A stretch of 64,000 nt of DNA from NCBI GenBank assembly GCA_963576475.1, contig OY754986.1:11631321-11695320 (forward strand), in the 5' to 3' direction. The notes under the pieces are model-generated. The model was not told where the DNA came from. It did not search any database and was given only the letters and a program-made list of their open reading frames with translations. Shown here piece after piece: positions 34,129 to 43,491 of this stretch (the first letter of the stretch is position 1; every line of letters begins with the position of its first letter). Position numbers and translations under genes: made by a program. Origin of the DNA: Molanna angustata (taxonomy: Eukaryota > Arthropoda > Insecta > Trichoptera > Molannidae).

Positions 34129-35219
34129 TTACACCATTAATCAAAACTAAATTGTTAATAAATGATACTTTAAGAATCTGGGGAATTTATGACTCAGGAT
34201 CAAATGTATCTTTAATCAATTCGAGATTATTGTGCTTGAAACATTATCAAATAAATAATAATAAGAAAAATATTAATTTAAAAACGATTAATGGTGTGAA
34301 AAAAACTATGGGTATTGTAACCTTAAAGATTAAGATTTTTGATATTGAGAAAAACATAAATGTTTTTGCTATGGATAAAGACAATTTCGATTATGATTTC
34401 TTGATTGGATTAGATTGCATAGAAAATTTCAAGTTAATGCAAAATGAAAAATTAGAAATTACTCAAAAAAAATACATAAGCCTTATAAAAGAAAACGAGA
34501 ATGACAAAGTAGATAATGAAAATAATAAAAAAATAATTCCTGGGTTCTCAGGTAATGAAATGGAAGAAAAAAAATATTCATATATTAATAATAATAAATA
34601 TTTGGATATAATAAAAAAGAAAAAGGATGAAAGTAATGATGAATATAAAATAAACTTTAATGAACATATAGAAGTAGACAATTTTGAAATTTCAATAAAT
34701 CATCTAGACCTCCAGCAACAGTCTAAAATAGATGAATTGATATATAATTATAGATCACTCTTTGCTAAAGATAAATATGATATAGGTATGGTAAAAGGAT
34801 ATGAAGCACATATTGATTTATTAATAGATAAATATTGTAGTAAAAGACCGTATAGATGCACTATTGAAGATAAAAAAGAAATAGAACAACAGGTATCCAA
34901 TTTGTTAAAAAACAAATTAATAGAAGAGTCATATAGTCCTTTCGCGGCACCGGTGACTTTGGCATATAAAAAAGAAGATGGAAAAAGATCAAGATTGTGT
35001 ATAGATTTTCGTGATTTAAATAAAATTATAATTCCTCAGTCACAACCTTTCCCATTGATCGAGGATTTAATGGTTAAAACGAGAGAATGTAAATTTTTTT
35101 CAACATTGGACATAAACTCGGCATTCTGGTCTATTCCTTTGAAAATTGAAGATAAAAAAAAACAGCATTTGTTACACAAGAAGGTCATTTTCAGTGGACC
35201 TGTTTACCATTTGGTTTAA
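34113..35219 (+). CDS. Pol part 1 of nested element: protease and RT fingers
   Basis: The Pol frame is open from 34113 and has no natural start; it would be made by frameshift from Gag. The protease has IYDSGSNVSLINSRLL (catalytic Asp of DSG) and FLIGLDCIENF. RT begins around RPYRCTIEDKKEIEQQVSNL and includes SPFAAPVTLAYKKEDGKRSR, LCIDFRDLNK and FFSTLDINSAFWSIP. The frame is lost in an A9 run (35154-35162); the conserved sequence goes on in another frame and rejoins the next ORF, so this is a one-base indel. It could be a real mutation or an assembly error. Confidence 0.88.
   Translation, partial: SKKLIITPLIKTKLLINDTLRIWGIYDSGSNVSLINSRLLCLKHYQINNNKKNINLKTINGVKKTMGIVTLKIKIFDIEKNINVFAMDKDNFDYDFLIGLDCIENFKLMQNEKLEITQKKYISLIKENENDKVDNENNKKIIPGFSGNEMEEKKYSYINNNKYLDIIKKKKDESNDEYKINFNEHIEVDNFEISINHLDLQQQSKIDELIYNYRSLFAKDKYDIGMVKGYEAHIDLLIDKYCSKRPYRCTIEDKKEIEQQVSNLLKNKLIEESYSPFAAPVTLAYKKEDGKRSRLCIDFRDLNKIIIPQSQPFPLIEDLMVKTRECKFFSTLDINSAFWSIPLKIEDKKKQHLLHKKVIFSGPVYHLV
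34116..34128 (+). promoter_or_regulatory. Programmed -1 frameshift site (A AAA AAC)
   Basis: In the Gag frame the codons read CCA AAA AAC TTA TAA, giving the heptamer A AAA AAC at 34116-34122. A shift of -1 enters the Pol frame, which is open from 34113 and overlaps Gag by 16 nt. This is the canonical X XXY YYZ type used by retroviruses. A downstream pseudoknot was not checked. Confidence 0.75.
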
Positions 35220-37291
35220 AAACTTCACCAGCAATTTTCCAAAGAATTTTAAGTAGCATTATAAGGAAACATAAACTATCAGATTTCACAGTGAATTATA
35301 TAGATGATATATTGATTTTTTCAAAAACATTTGAAGAACACATTAATCACTTATCATTATTATTAAAAGCAATTTTGAAAGAAGGTTTTAGATTGAAATT
35401 TTCCAAGTGCAACTTTGCACAAAATTCGGTGAAGTATTTAGGCCATATAATCAAGAATAACACAATAAGTCCATTAAAAGGTAATTTAATTGCTATAAAA
35501 AAATTTCCTCTTCCGAGAACACAAAAAAATGTGCGCCAATTTTTAGGAAAAATAAATTTTTATGCTAAATATGTGCCAAAAATATCAATTATTTTAGACC
35601 CTTTACATAATTTGTTGAGAAAAGGACAAAAATTTATTTGGTCAGAAAAATGTCAAGAATCATTTGAAACAATTAAAACATTACTTTGTTCAACACCTAT
35701 TTTAACAATATATAATCCAGATTTGCCAATAAATATTTACACAGATGCGAGTATACAGGGCATAGGAGCTGTCTTGAAACAACCACAAAAAAATGGAGAA
35801 GAAAAACCATGTGCATACTTTTCGAGAAAATTAAATGAAACTCAAAAAAAGAAAAAGGCAATATATTTGGAATGCTTAGCAATAAAGGAGACAGTAAAAT
35901 ACTGGCAACATTGGCTCATAGGAAAAAAATTCACGGTATACTCAGACCATAAACCACTAGAAAGAATGAATATAAAAGCCAGAACAGATGAAGAACTAGG
36001 AGAATTAACTTATTATCTATCTCAATTTAACTTTGAAGTAATATACGCTCCAGGAAAATACAATTTAGAAGCAGACTGTTTAAGCAGAAATCCGGTGTTA
36101 GAACCACATGAAAATCAGGAAGAAAATTTAAGAATCGTAAACTTAATAAAACTAGGGGATATACAAAATGATCAGAAAAATAATGAAGATTTGAAAAATA
36201 ATAAAAATAAATTAAAATTGAAAGATGAAATATACTACAAAAAAATTGGAAAAAAAGAAAAAATAATACTATCAGAGGAATTTAGTAAAAAATTTATAGA
36301 AAATATACATTATCTTTACTGTCATATAGGAACAAAACAAATGCAAAATAAAATTATACCATTCTACACAGCAAAAAATTTAACCGATAATATTAAAAAA
36401 ATCTGCGAAAAATGTGAAATATGCATAAAAAACAAATCTCGAGGAAAATATAAATTTGGACTTATGTCTCATTTAGGTCCTGCAACTTACCCATTTGAGA
36501 TAATGTCTATAGATACAATTGGTGGATTTGGTGGCTCACGTTCTACAAAGACATACTTACATCTTCTTGTAGATCATTTCACGAGGTATGCCTATATTTT
36601 GACTTCAAAAAGTCAAAGTTCGAGTGACTTTATAAACCTTGTTCGAAAAGCGATGCAAGGAAATAAAATTGGTATGATTCTATCGGATCAATATCCGGGA
36701 ATAAATTCAAAAGATTTTAAAAACTTTTTAAGTAATGAGAATATACCCATTGTCTTCACCGCAGTTAATGCACCTTTTTCAAATGGCCTGAATGAAAGGC
36801 TTAACCAAACAATCGTTAATAAAATAAGATGTAAGGTAAATGAAAGGAAAGGAAAATTGGCCTGGACGACAATAGCACATGAATGTATCCTAAGATATAA
36901 TACAACAGAACACACAGTAACTGGATTTGCCCCTAAATATTTATTAGAAGGAAAAAATATTACTATTTTGCCAGATGAATTAAAACAGGAAAAAACACTT
37001 AATGATTTATTCCAAGATCGAAAACTTGCCTTAAAAAATACGATAAAATCACACAATTATAATAAACAACATTTCGACAAAAACAGGACAAAATGCGAAT
37101 TAAAAATCGGAGACTCTGTATTTGTTGAAAACGGAAATCGATTAAACAGAAAAAAATTGGATGAATTAAAAATTGGACCATATAAAATTTTAGAAAAAAT
37201 TTCAAACTCAATATACAGAATAGATACAGGTCACAAGAAATCAGAATCAAACCTTTTTCATATCACAAAACTTGTTCCAATTATTGATTAA
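35220..37291 (+). CDS. Pol part 2 of nested element: RT palm, RNase H, integrase
   Basis: The named ORF from the ATG at 35291 has 666 codons, and the same frame is open upstream to the indel. RT active site NYIDDILIF (2-10); LGHIIKNNTISP (50-61). RNase H: IYTDASIQG (Asp152), IYLECLAIKE (Glu194), YSDHKPLE (Asp219). Integrase: His340 and His345, and Cys372, Cys375 and Cys378 (ICEKCEIC, two of which complete the zinc site). Its acids are Asp408 (SIDTIGG), Asp466 (LSDQYPG) and Glu502 (NGLNERLNQT), with the D,D-35-E spacing. The C-terminal LKIGPYKILEKIS is the GPY/F module. No chromodomain, envelope gene or macrodomain follows; the stop at 37289-37291 is about 120 bp before the polypurine tract. 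Confidence 0.92.
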
Positions 37292-37402
37292 ATATATAGA
37301 AAAAAAAAATTGTATTAGCCAATGAAAAATTGTACTACATTAAGTATTGTTTTGTATAAAAATTATATTAATTAAGTAGTATTGTTTTATATAATTTTTT
37401 TT

Positions 37403-37414
37403 GGGGGGGGAAGA
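37403..37414 (+). other. Polypurine tract of the nested element
   Basis: GGGGGGGGAAGA lies immediately before the right LTR start at 37415, the normal place for plus-strand priming. Confidence 0.85.
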
Positions 37415-37715
37415 TGTAAAACAAGTACTTACATAGATGTCACCTAGAAGTACTTATTTCATTTTTATTTGAATTGGTTCTATATTAAAGTTTTAGTTTT
37501 ATATTTGTTTTAAAGTGACAGTTAAGATTCTAAAAAGGAGGAACTAAAAGCATTTAATGTCGTTTCTCTTTTTACAGGTAAAATTATATTTGTTATCATT
37601 ATTATTTATTTATGTTTATGTTATTATTTATAATTATTGTATTTTATAATTATTTTAATAATAAATTTCTCTTTTTACAGAACAACGATTTAATTTGCTT
37701 AATACACTCCATTAT
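37415..37715 (+). repeat. Right LTR of the nested element
   Basis: 301 bp, matching the left LTR apart from small changes in the A/T-rich middle. It is followed by the AAACA target duplication. Confidence 0.92.
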
Positions 37716-37720
37716 AAACA

Positions 37721-37826
37721 TACTGGTATCTCGACCACTGAATGATGCAACAACTGCAGATCTCTTTGAGGCATTGGTAATGTAGGTCAACAGTTGCCCC
37801 TTCCCATCAACCCTTTTTAGTTTTCC
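37721..37826 (-). CDS. Pol N-terminus of first gypsy element and Gag-Pol overlap
   Basis: In the -1 frame relative to Gag, the element strand is open from the GGAAAAC at 37820-37826 through SKRSAVVASFSGRDTS to the insertion point. It then continues in the protease ORF at 32674. Gag ends at TAA 37817-37819. The heptamer G GAA AAC has a perfect A-site slip but an imperfect P-site, so it is a weaker candidate frameshift site than that of the nested element. Confidence 0.6.
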
Positions 37827-39022
37827 TGTGGCTGTTGCTGTTGCGTTGTTGCTTCATTTGGACACCGATTACGTAGATGTCCAGCTCGTCCACAACCCCA
37901 GCAGCGAAACTGTCTTTTTCTTCCTTGCAATGCCTTCATCACCTTTTCGACAATGCATTCGATGAGTTTTCGATTCTCTTCAACGGCCTCAACAACGCGG
38001 GCTTGAGCATGACCTCGTAAAGATTTTTTTATAGATTCAAATTCGAGTGCCTGGGTTAGAGCGTCACTCAAAGTTTGTGGTCTAGCAAGTTTTACAGCTT
38101 GTTGTGTCTCGCTTGCCCATAATCCATCCAAGAACTTTTCTACTGCAAGGCTTTCACACACATCATCAGGAACCGTAGGGTATGCATATCTAATTAGACG
38201 CGCTATATCCGCCTCAAATTCCTGGAGAGTTTCATTAGATTTCTGATTACGATTCTTAAGTTGTGACCTGTAAAACTGTTCCATGTGCTTATGTCCAAAT
38301 CGCATCTCAAGTCTCTCAATCAACAATTTTAAATCTCGTCGCTCAGCTAGAGGAATTGTCTCCAAAACTTTTAAAGCATCACCTCGTAATGATACACTCA
38401 ACACTGAGGCCTTTCTTGTCATGGACCAGCCATTTATCATGGCCACTGTCTCGTATAATGTTAAATATTCTTCCCAGGGGCACTTTCCATCAAAGGTTGG
38501 CATATCATTTCACACGCACTCCACTGTTGGTACTCTTGTATCTTCTACACACTTAAAATTTGTATCTACAGCTGAATTTTGCTCGGAATTCATTGGCGTG
38601 ATTGAAGGAAGCACTTGATTCTCCAAAACTTTCATCTGTTTAGTTAATTCATTTATCTTCTCATCAAAGGTCATAATAATAAAATAATTCTGGAATTTCT
38701 TTTCTATAGTATTTGAATGCTCTTGAAGCATCGCTACTTCTCCTTTGATTTCTTTAATTTCTCCTTTTATATCTCTGGAATGTTCTTGAAACTTCTCTTC
38801 TATGTCTCTGGAATTTTCTTTTAAGACTTTACAAAGATCGTTGTTAGAGCAAGGCATTTCAAAAAGGTATGTGTCTGGATCCTCACCTACTTCTTGCATC
38901 ACTTTTCTCAATCGTAGTTGAAGTGCATTTTTATTTCCTGATGTATCAGCGTCTCTCTCCTCCAACTCATGTTTTAAATCAACCACTTTCAACTCTAAAA
39001 GAGTTATTTTTTTTGATGCCAT
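37817..39022 (-). CDS. Gag with N-terminal SAP domain (in-frame TGA)
   Basis: One frame of about 400 codons, broken only by TGA at 38510-38512. Residues 7-41 form a SAP domain: LKVVDLKHELEERDADTSGN, then ALQLRLRKVM. SAP domains bind AT-rich scaffold-type DNA in chromatin proteins. Residues about 60-130 have heptad-like Asn/Glu/Lys-rich repeats (EEKFQEHSRDIKGEIKEIK). After the TGA, MPTFDGKCPWEEYLTLYETV opens the capsid region (retrotransposon Gag family pattern: FLDGLWASETQQAVKL). The end has a CCHC knuckle, CWGCGRAGHLRNRC (C-x2-C-x4-H-x4-C), then a Gln-rich tail. A CGA-to-TGA change would explain the stop. The start codon follows a short leader after the primer site. Confidence 0.88.
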
Positions 39023-39117
39023 AATAAATGTCTTTATAAATAACTATTTTATTTTATTATTTTTTTTCTTACACAAAAAATACTTGGGTATTTTTATACC
39101 CCACACCTGACACCAAA
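39023..39117 (-). other. Leader and primer-binding site of the full gypsy unit
   Basis: 95 bp between the LTR and the Gag ATG. Next to the LTR the element strand reads TTTGGTGTCAGGTGTGG, complementary to a tRNA ending CCTGACACCA; tRNA-Leu is the likely primer (inference from the acceptor end). Confidence 0.7.
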
Positions 39118-39331
39118 TGTACCGAAATTTATATTTATTTATTTTATTATGGTTTAAAGTCTTATTAATTTTTACAATTTATATTTTTACAATTTATATT
39201 TTTACAAGGTTTGTCTAGTTTTTCCAACTCACTACTCAATCTTTTGTTTTCATTTTTCTTGGGTTCTTATTTTCAAAATATTTCTATTTAAATTTTCAAT
39301 TTAAATATAAATAGTACTTAATTTCATAACA
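39118..39331 (-). repeat. LTR copy c (5' LTR of the full unit)
   Basis: 214 bp. It differs from copies a and b at two positions that I can see (ATTAATTTTT for ATTTATTTTT; AATATAAATAG for AATAGAAATAG). Confidence 0.9.
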
Positions 39332-39680
39332 TAAGTAAGATGAAAAAAATATCGTAAGTAAGATGAAAATAAATGCCCTAAGGTGGTTCGGCCACATAGA
39401 AAGAATGAGTGATGACCGTCTGACAAAAAAAGTATACAAGGCTGATAAAAGAGGAACGAAAAGTAGAGGTCGGCCAAGAAAAAGTTGGCACGATCACATA
39501 AATGGGATTTTGAAAGATGGTGATGTTAGAAGTAAGAATAATAGAAGAGCGTGTATGAGACGATGTATGGACGTGAATGAAGCAAGGAATGTATGTCAAG
39601 AGAGAGGAGTCTGGCGTTCGGTTCTCTCTGCCTACCCCAAATAGGGAAATGGCGTGATGGTATGTATGTATGTATGTACC
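39332..39680 (+). pseudogene. RTE relic, right part, with 3' tail
   Basis: It continues the relic at 27590-27755. The frame has KINALRWFGHIERMSDDRL, GTKSRGRPRKSWHDHINGIL, ERGVWRSVLSAYPK and a stop at 39642. The CTGCCTACCCC box lies across the end, followed by the GGCGTGATGG(TATG)n tail. About 95 codons are intact from 39363. Gypsy insertion into this element explains the split. Confidence 0.85.
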
Positions 39681-39850
39681 TACATACCATTTCCCACAAT
39701 AAGGGGTAACCAATGACAGTGTGCGGGCGAGCAAAACCGAATAAAAGAAAGCAAGAAACATGCGTGCGTTCCCACACACCAGTCTCATATCTCCCAAAGA
39801 GGCATACATTCAGAATGGGAGGTGAACCTCATTGCTGAACTATGTGAGAA
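39681..39850 (-). pseudogene. RTE 3' end in opposite orientation
   Basis: In reverse it runs towards the same microsatellite: ...GGTTACCCCTTATTGTGGGA, AATGGTATGTAGGTAC. The two RTE tails therefore converge on one (TATG/CATA)n tract at about 39656-39690. A related piece in the same orientation is at 42680-42842. Confidence 0.5.
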
Positions 39851-41336
39851 GTTTTGTTGCCCGTTGTATTTTTAACTAGCTGCATGTAACACATGAGATC
39901 CAACTGTCGGTGGCGATAGTATGCATAATTGAAGAATACGTACCAAAAATATAAACCCAAATTACTAAATATTTTAATATATTTTGTTTTCTATATAAAA
40001 AATGTAAGTATATATGTCAGGATAGGATAGTATGGAGGTCAGTCTGTTTTTCCTACCCAGAATATGAAAAAAAACATGATTTATGTTTGTAGATTAAGTA
40101 GGTATCAGACTATTGAGTGAGATATTGTGTAGTGTTTACTGCCATACAAATTATATGAAACGATGTCGTCACTAAATTCAATTTTTATTATTTGTTTAAA
40201 AAAAATTGGGACGAACTACAACAATGTTCAATTTTTTTATAGAAAATTAAATTATCTAGTCGGGTTGTTTCGGTTTTTTCGATATTTATAAAAATGGAAA
40301 TATAGGCAATTAAAACACATAAATTTATCTTAAAAAATATTTTTTCTTAATAAAAAATGTTTGAGACACTCTGGAACTCAAAAAAACAAATATGGATTTT
40401 TTATCTGTCTATAGGAGTATTTATACAAATTTTCAGCGTTCTAGTTTTTATGGTTTTTGAGATATATGGAAAAATAAAATAAAAATTCAAAAGTTGATAA
40501 CCCCTGATTTAAACAAAAAATCAAAATCATGAGTATAAAAGTATTATAGTACTATAACATTCAATATTTTCTGAAATTTTAGGCTCTGTGCATTCAGCAC
40601 ATCAGATGTTATAGGGGGAAAGACATACGGACACACAAAAACACACAAAATGTTCTTCTTCAAATTATGAATTCATCCACATATACAGGGTTACAGGGTA
40701 AGTCGTACTGAATATTAAAGGACGTTATTATTCAGGTCATTTCTGATGGATTTGATTCCATAATATGATGTCCGAAACTTAATCGTTATGGATATATTGA
40801 AATTTAAAGATTTAAAAAATTTTTTTTTGGCCATTTTATCAATTTTATACGGATTAGAGGTCTTATGGCCCGTTTTTTTATGAATCTTGTTAGAAGGCAT
40901 GTCAATTAATAAAAATGATTAACAAAAACTGAACCTACTACTAACAGCTTAAAAAGACAGCTCCACAACGAACGGTTAGAATTAAAGAATTATCACAAAG
41001 TGATTTTAACTTTAAGCGCTTTTTTTGAAAAAATAATTATGAAACTTATTCTGCAAATAATTGTAAAAACTTCTGCGTCTCTTTAGCTATTCAAAAAGGT
41101 ATAACATTGACCAAATAACAGTTAAGGTAGTAGAGGGTACATTTTAGTTTGAGTAAAAAGTAGCTAAAATACGTAAACAAAACAAAAAAAAAACACAGCA
41201 ATATTTTTATAATTCATGTTTAATAGTAATTTAAGAAAAAGAATGACAATTTGTGTAAGAAATAGCGGCGGCCATGTTTTTTTTTAATGTTTGAAATTCA
41301 ATATCTCCATAACGCTTAAGTTTCGGACATCATATA

Positions 41337-41823
41337 GTGTCCGACCGAAGGTCAGATTTTGGCCGAAGCCGAAGCCGATTGTTCGGCCTTAGCCGAAACC
41401 TTCGGCCGAAGCCGAAGGTTTGATTTTACTAAAAAAATCGATTAAAATAATAAATAATCTGCTTTCGTGACTTAGTTGGTTAGATATCTAACTACTGAGC
41501 CAAGGGTCCTGGGTCGTTTGATTTTACTAAAAAAATACAGTTCACAAACACAAATTATTAATAATGAATAATTATCACGTGCGTTCAGAACTACTCTTGT
41601 TTTTGTTTCTGTCGACAGTCGGCACGCGACACTGGGTCGGCCGAATCTATACATCCGCTACACATGTCATGTTCGCGCATGTTTTTACAAGTTTTAACTG
41701 TTTTTAGCGGTTGACAAAAAGCTTCGGTTTCGGCCGAAAATTCGGGTTAATTTTGGCCGAAGCCGAAGGTGTTTTTTTTGGCCGAAGGTGGCCGAAGCCG
41801 AAGCCGAAGTTCGGTCGGACACT
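41337..41823. mobile_element. hAT-type MITE, 487 bp
   Basis: The terminal repeats are AGTGTCCGACCGAAG and CTTCGGTCGGACACT. Subterminal repeats of TTCGGCCGAAGCCGAAG occur at both ends. It is flanked by (C)ATCATAT and (A)ATCATAT, an 8-bp duplication with one change, as hAT transposases make. No ORF. Confidence 0.85.
41462..41518 (+). mobile_element. SINE family 2 fragment inside the hAT MITE
   Basis: TTCGTGACTTAGTTGGTTAG and CTACTGAGCCAAGGGTCCTG match the tRNA-derived head of the copies at 58302 and 61860. The flanks repeat TTTGATTTTACTAAAAAAAT (41421 and 41516), which may be a target duplication. Confidence 0.55.
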
Positions 41824-42114
41824 AATCATATTATAGAATCAAATACATCAGAAATGACCTGAATAATAACGTCCTTTCATATTCAGTACGACTTACCCTG
41901 TAACCCTGTATATAGAACATATATTGTACGAAGCCTCTAACTTGGTAATTTTGGCATGAAAAATGTCCACTAAACCATACAAAATATGAAAAAAGTCTAC
42001 TACACCATACAAAATATTCCATATACGCGTCTTGGCTTAATACTATCGATTCATTAAGAGAATTAAATTCTCTTGAACGAATCGACAGTTGGAATAGAAA
42101 AGAGTGAAAGTTAA

Positions 42115-42468
42115 GGGGGCATATAAACCTAAACACCCCAATTTCAAAACAAATTCCTCAAATATTATAAACAGTGATCTAGAAAAATAGTATTGGTATT
42201 TTCCACATTTCTCTAGTGAATGTAGGTCGCACCATTTTAAAATTCAGCCGAAACTCCCCTAAGAAAATATTAAAAACATCCTTTTTATAGCATTTTTTCT
42301 AAAATTAAATTACCTACTCCATATAAAATCAGTGTATAAAATCAAAGTAATTGACCCATAAAGTTTTTTCATTTCAAGTAAGGTTTGTTCTTAAAATGCA
42401 ACTTCATAGTGCATTAGGTGGTTTTAATATCATGTTTTCAGTCACTAGATTTAGCGTTACATGCCCTC
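42115..42468. mobile_element. TTAA-flanked MITE (piggyBac-type)
   Basis: It starts GGGGGCATATAAACCTAAAC and ends TTTAGCGTTACATGCCCTC, flanked by TTAA on both sides (42111-42114, 42469-42472). A second copy lies at 60878-61352. Terminal repeats are imperfect (about 18 bp). No ORF. Confidence 0.75.
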
Positions 42469-42660
42469 TTAAAGTGATCACGTAAACCACCTGATTACAG
42501 ACCGTAAGCCCTGTAGGTGCCCGATTTCCGGTTCTATTATAATTTTCCAACTTGGTCTCTATTGAGGTGTTAAAAATACGTCATAAAACACCATTGACTA
42601 CCGATAGGAAAATAAATCCAATGTTTGCGTAAATGCAATCATAAAAATACTCGAAAACTT
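42469..42660 (+). repeat. Family C short repeat
   Basis: It contains GTGATCACGTAAACCACCTG, CGTAAGCCCTGTAGGTGCC and GTCTCTATTGAGGTG, like 5637-5760 and 18596-18715. Confidence 0.55.
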
Positions 42661-42679
42661 AGTCTTGATAATTGATTCA

Positions 42680-42842
42680 TTCTTACCATCACGGCATTTC
42701 CCCACAGTGTGGGGTTACCAGCGACAGGTGTGCGGGTGTGTTCATCGCCTTGTAAAAAGGAAACACACGCCAGTCTCGCCTCACATAAAAAGGCACTACA
42801 TTCATAATGGGTTGTGAATCTCATTTGCTGAACTATGTGAGA
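42680..42842 (-). pseudogene. RTE 3' end relic
   Basis: Similar to 39681-39850: CATTTCCCCACAGTGTGGGG, ACACACGCCAGTCTCGCCTC, CTGAACTATGTGAGATG. No open frame of useful length. Confidence 0.4.
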
Positions 42843-43370
42843 TGTCAATTTACCCGGCTCTTACGGGACACCTGAACAAGAGTATAATAGAAAAATTGTG
42901 GAAGCACTATTCTATGTCGGTGCTTCACAGATTAAGATTAAAATCTCAGAATGAAAACAAAATAAACTTTCATTTTCTACAACGCTCTCTTGGGTCAATT
43001 GGAGTGATATTTTTGCAATGCTTTTAAAGGTGTATTGAAAAAAAAAAATTTTCTTTCAAAATATCGTTTCTTAAAACCACTCGTTCCATATTGTACTGTT
43101 ATTGTATGTGATCTCTAGAGACCTAATTTCATTATATATTATTTTTATATTAGAAAATGCTGACTTACAAAATAAATTATACATAATATTTTATTCAAAA
43201 GAATAACAGGGTTGTATTGTGTAGAGTTGTTACAGTCAAGGCCGAATACTTTCGAAGATTAGTGAAGTAATATTTCGCTCTCCACTACTAAGGTATTATA
43301 GTTAGGATTTTTAAGTGTATACAAACATCAATTTCTCAACAGGTGTTATGTAGAGAGTGTATATTCTGGG

Positions 43371-43491
43371 CTGCGTTCGGATAGAACACTCGACGTCGAG
43401 CGTCGGATGTACCTGAAGTTGCAGATTATAGCGTTTTTCACACCAATCTCACTGTACGATTTCGAGTGGAGTTTCAATCCGAACGCAGCCT
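43371..43491. mobile_element. Small foldback MITE, 121 bp
   Basis: The ends GGCTGCGTTCGGAT and ATCCGAACGCAGCC are perfect inverted repeats, with more pairing inward (ACACTCGA/TCGAGTGGA). It is near GGGCTG...CTTGG flanks. Class unknown. Confidence 0.65.

Larger units (their letters stand above)
32675..37720 (+). mobile_element. Second gypsy-type LTR retrotransposon, nested, plus strand
   Basis: LTRs at 32680-32979 (300 bp) and 37415-37715 (301 bp) are nearly identical, with only a few differences around 32890-32930. They start TGTAAAACAAG. The target duplication is AAACA (32675-32679, 37716-37720). A polypurine tract, (T)8(G)8AAGA, precedes the right LTR. The internal region encodes Gag, then Pol in the -1 frame. 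The element interrupts the first gypsy element at the start of its protease. The near-identical LTRs show that the insertion is recent. Confidence 0.95.
27756..39331 (-). mobile_element. Ty3/gypsy-type composite with three LTRs
   Basis: LTR copies of exactly 214 bp lie at 27756-27969, 28370-28583 and 39118-39331. Each begins TGTACCGAAATTT and ends TTTCATAACA as read on the plus strand. Between the first two is a 400-bp internal region reduced to a Gag N-terminus. Between the second and third is a full internal region of about 5.5 kb, once a 5,036-bp foreign insertion with its duplicated 5 bp (32680-37720) is removed. On the element strand the primer-binding site next to the LTR (TGGTGTCAGGTGTGG, from 39101-39116) looks complementary to a tRNA-Leu 3' end (CCTGACA-CCA). 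The polypurine tract is AAGAGGGAGGCAG. No matching target duplication is seen at the outer edges. Confidence 0.9.
40686..41908. mobile_element. Inverted-repeat DNA element (Tc1/mariner-like?), host of a hAT MITE
   Basis: The ends are CAGGGTTACAGGGTAAGTCG and its complement at 41890-41908. Arms can be followed for over 100 bp (GTACTGAATATTAAAGGACG, TTATTATTCAGGTCATTTCT). It is flanked by TATA or TA, consistent with a TA target. It has no transposase ORF. Its original right half is interrupted at 41337-41823. Confidence 0.8.
39874..42095 (+). repeat. Family B dispersed repeat, host of a nested stack
   Basis: Starts TAGCTGCATGTAACACATGA and ends CTCTTGAACGAATCGACAGT. It is interrupted at 40686-41908 by an inverted-repeat DNA element, exactly where the uninterrupted copy at 16180 reads CCATATAATATAG. 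Confidence 0.7.

Noticed and set aside
32680..37715. Envelope gene in the nested element (an errantivirus)
   Set aside because: Only about 120 bp lie between the Pol stop and the polypurine tract; no envelope ORF exists.
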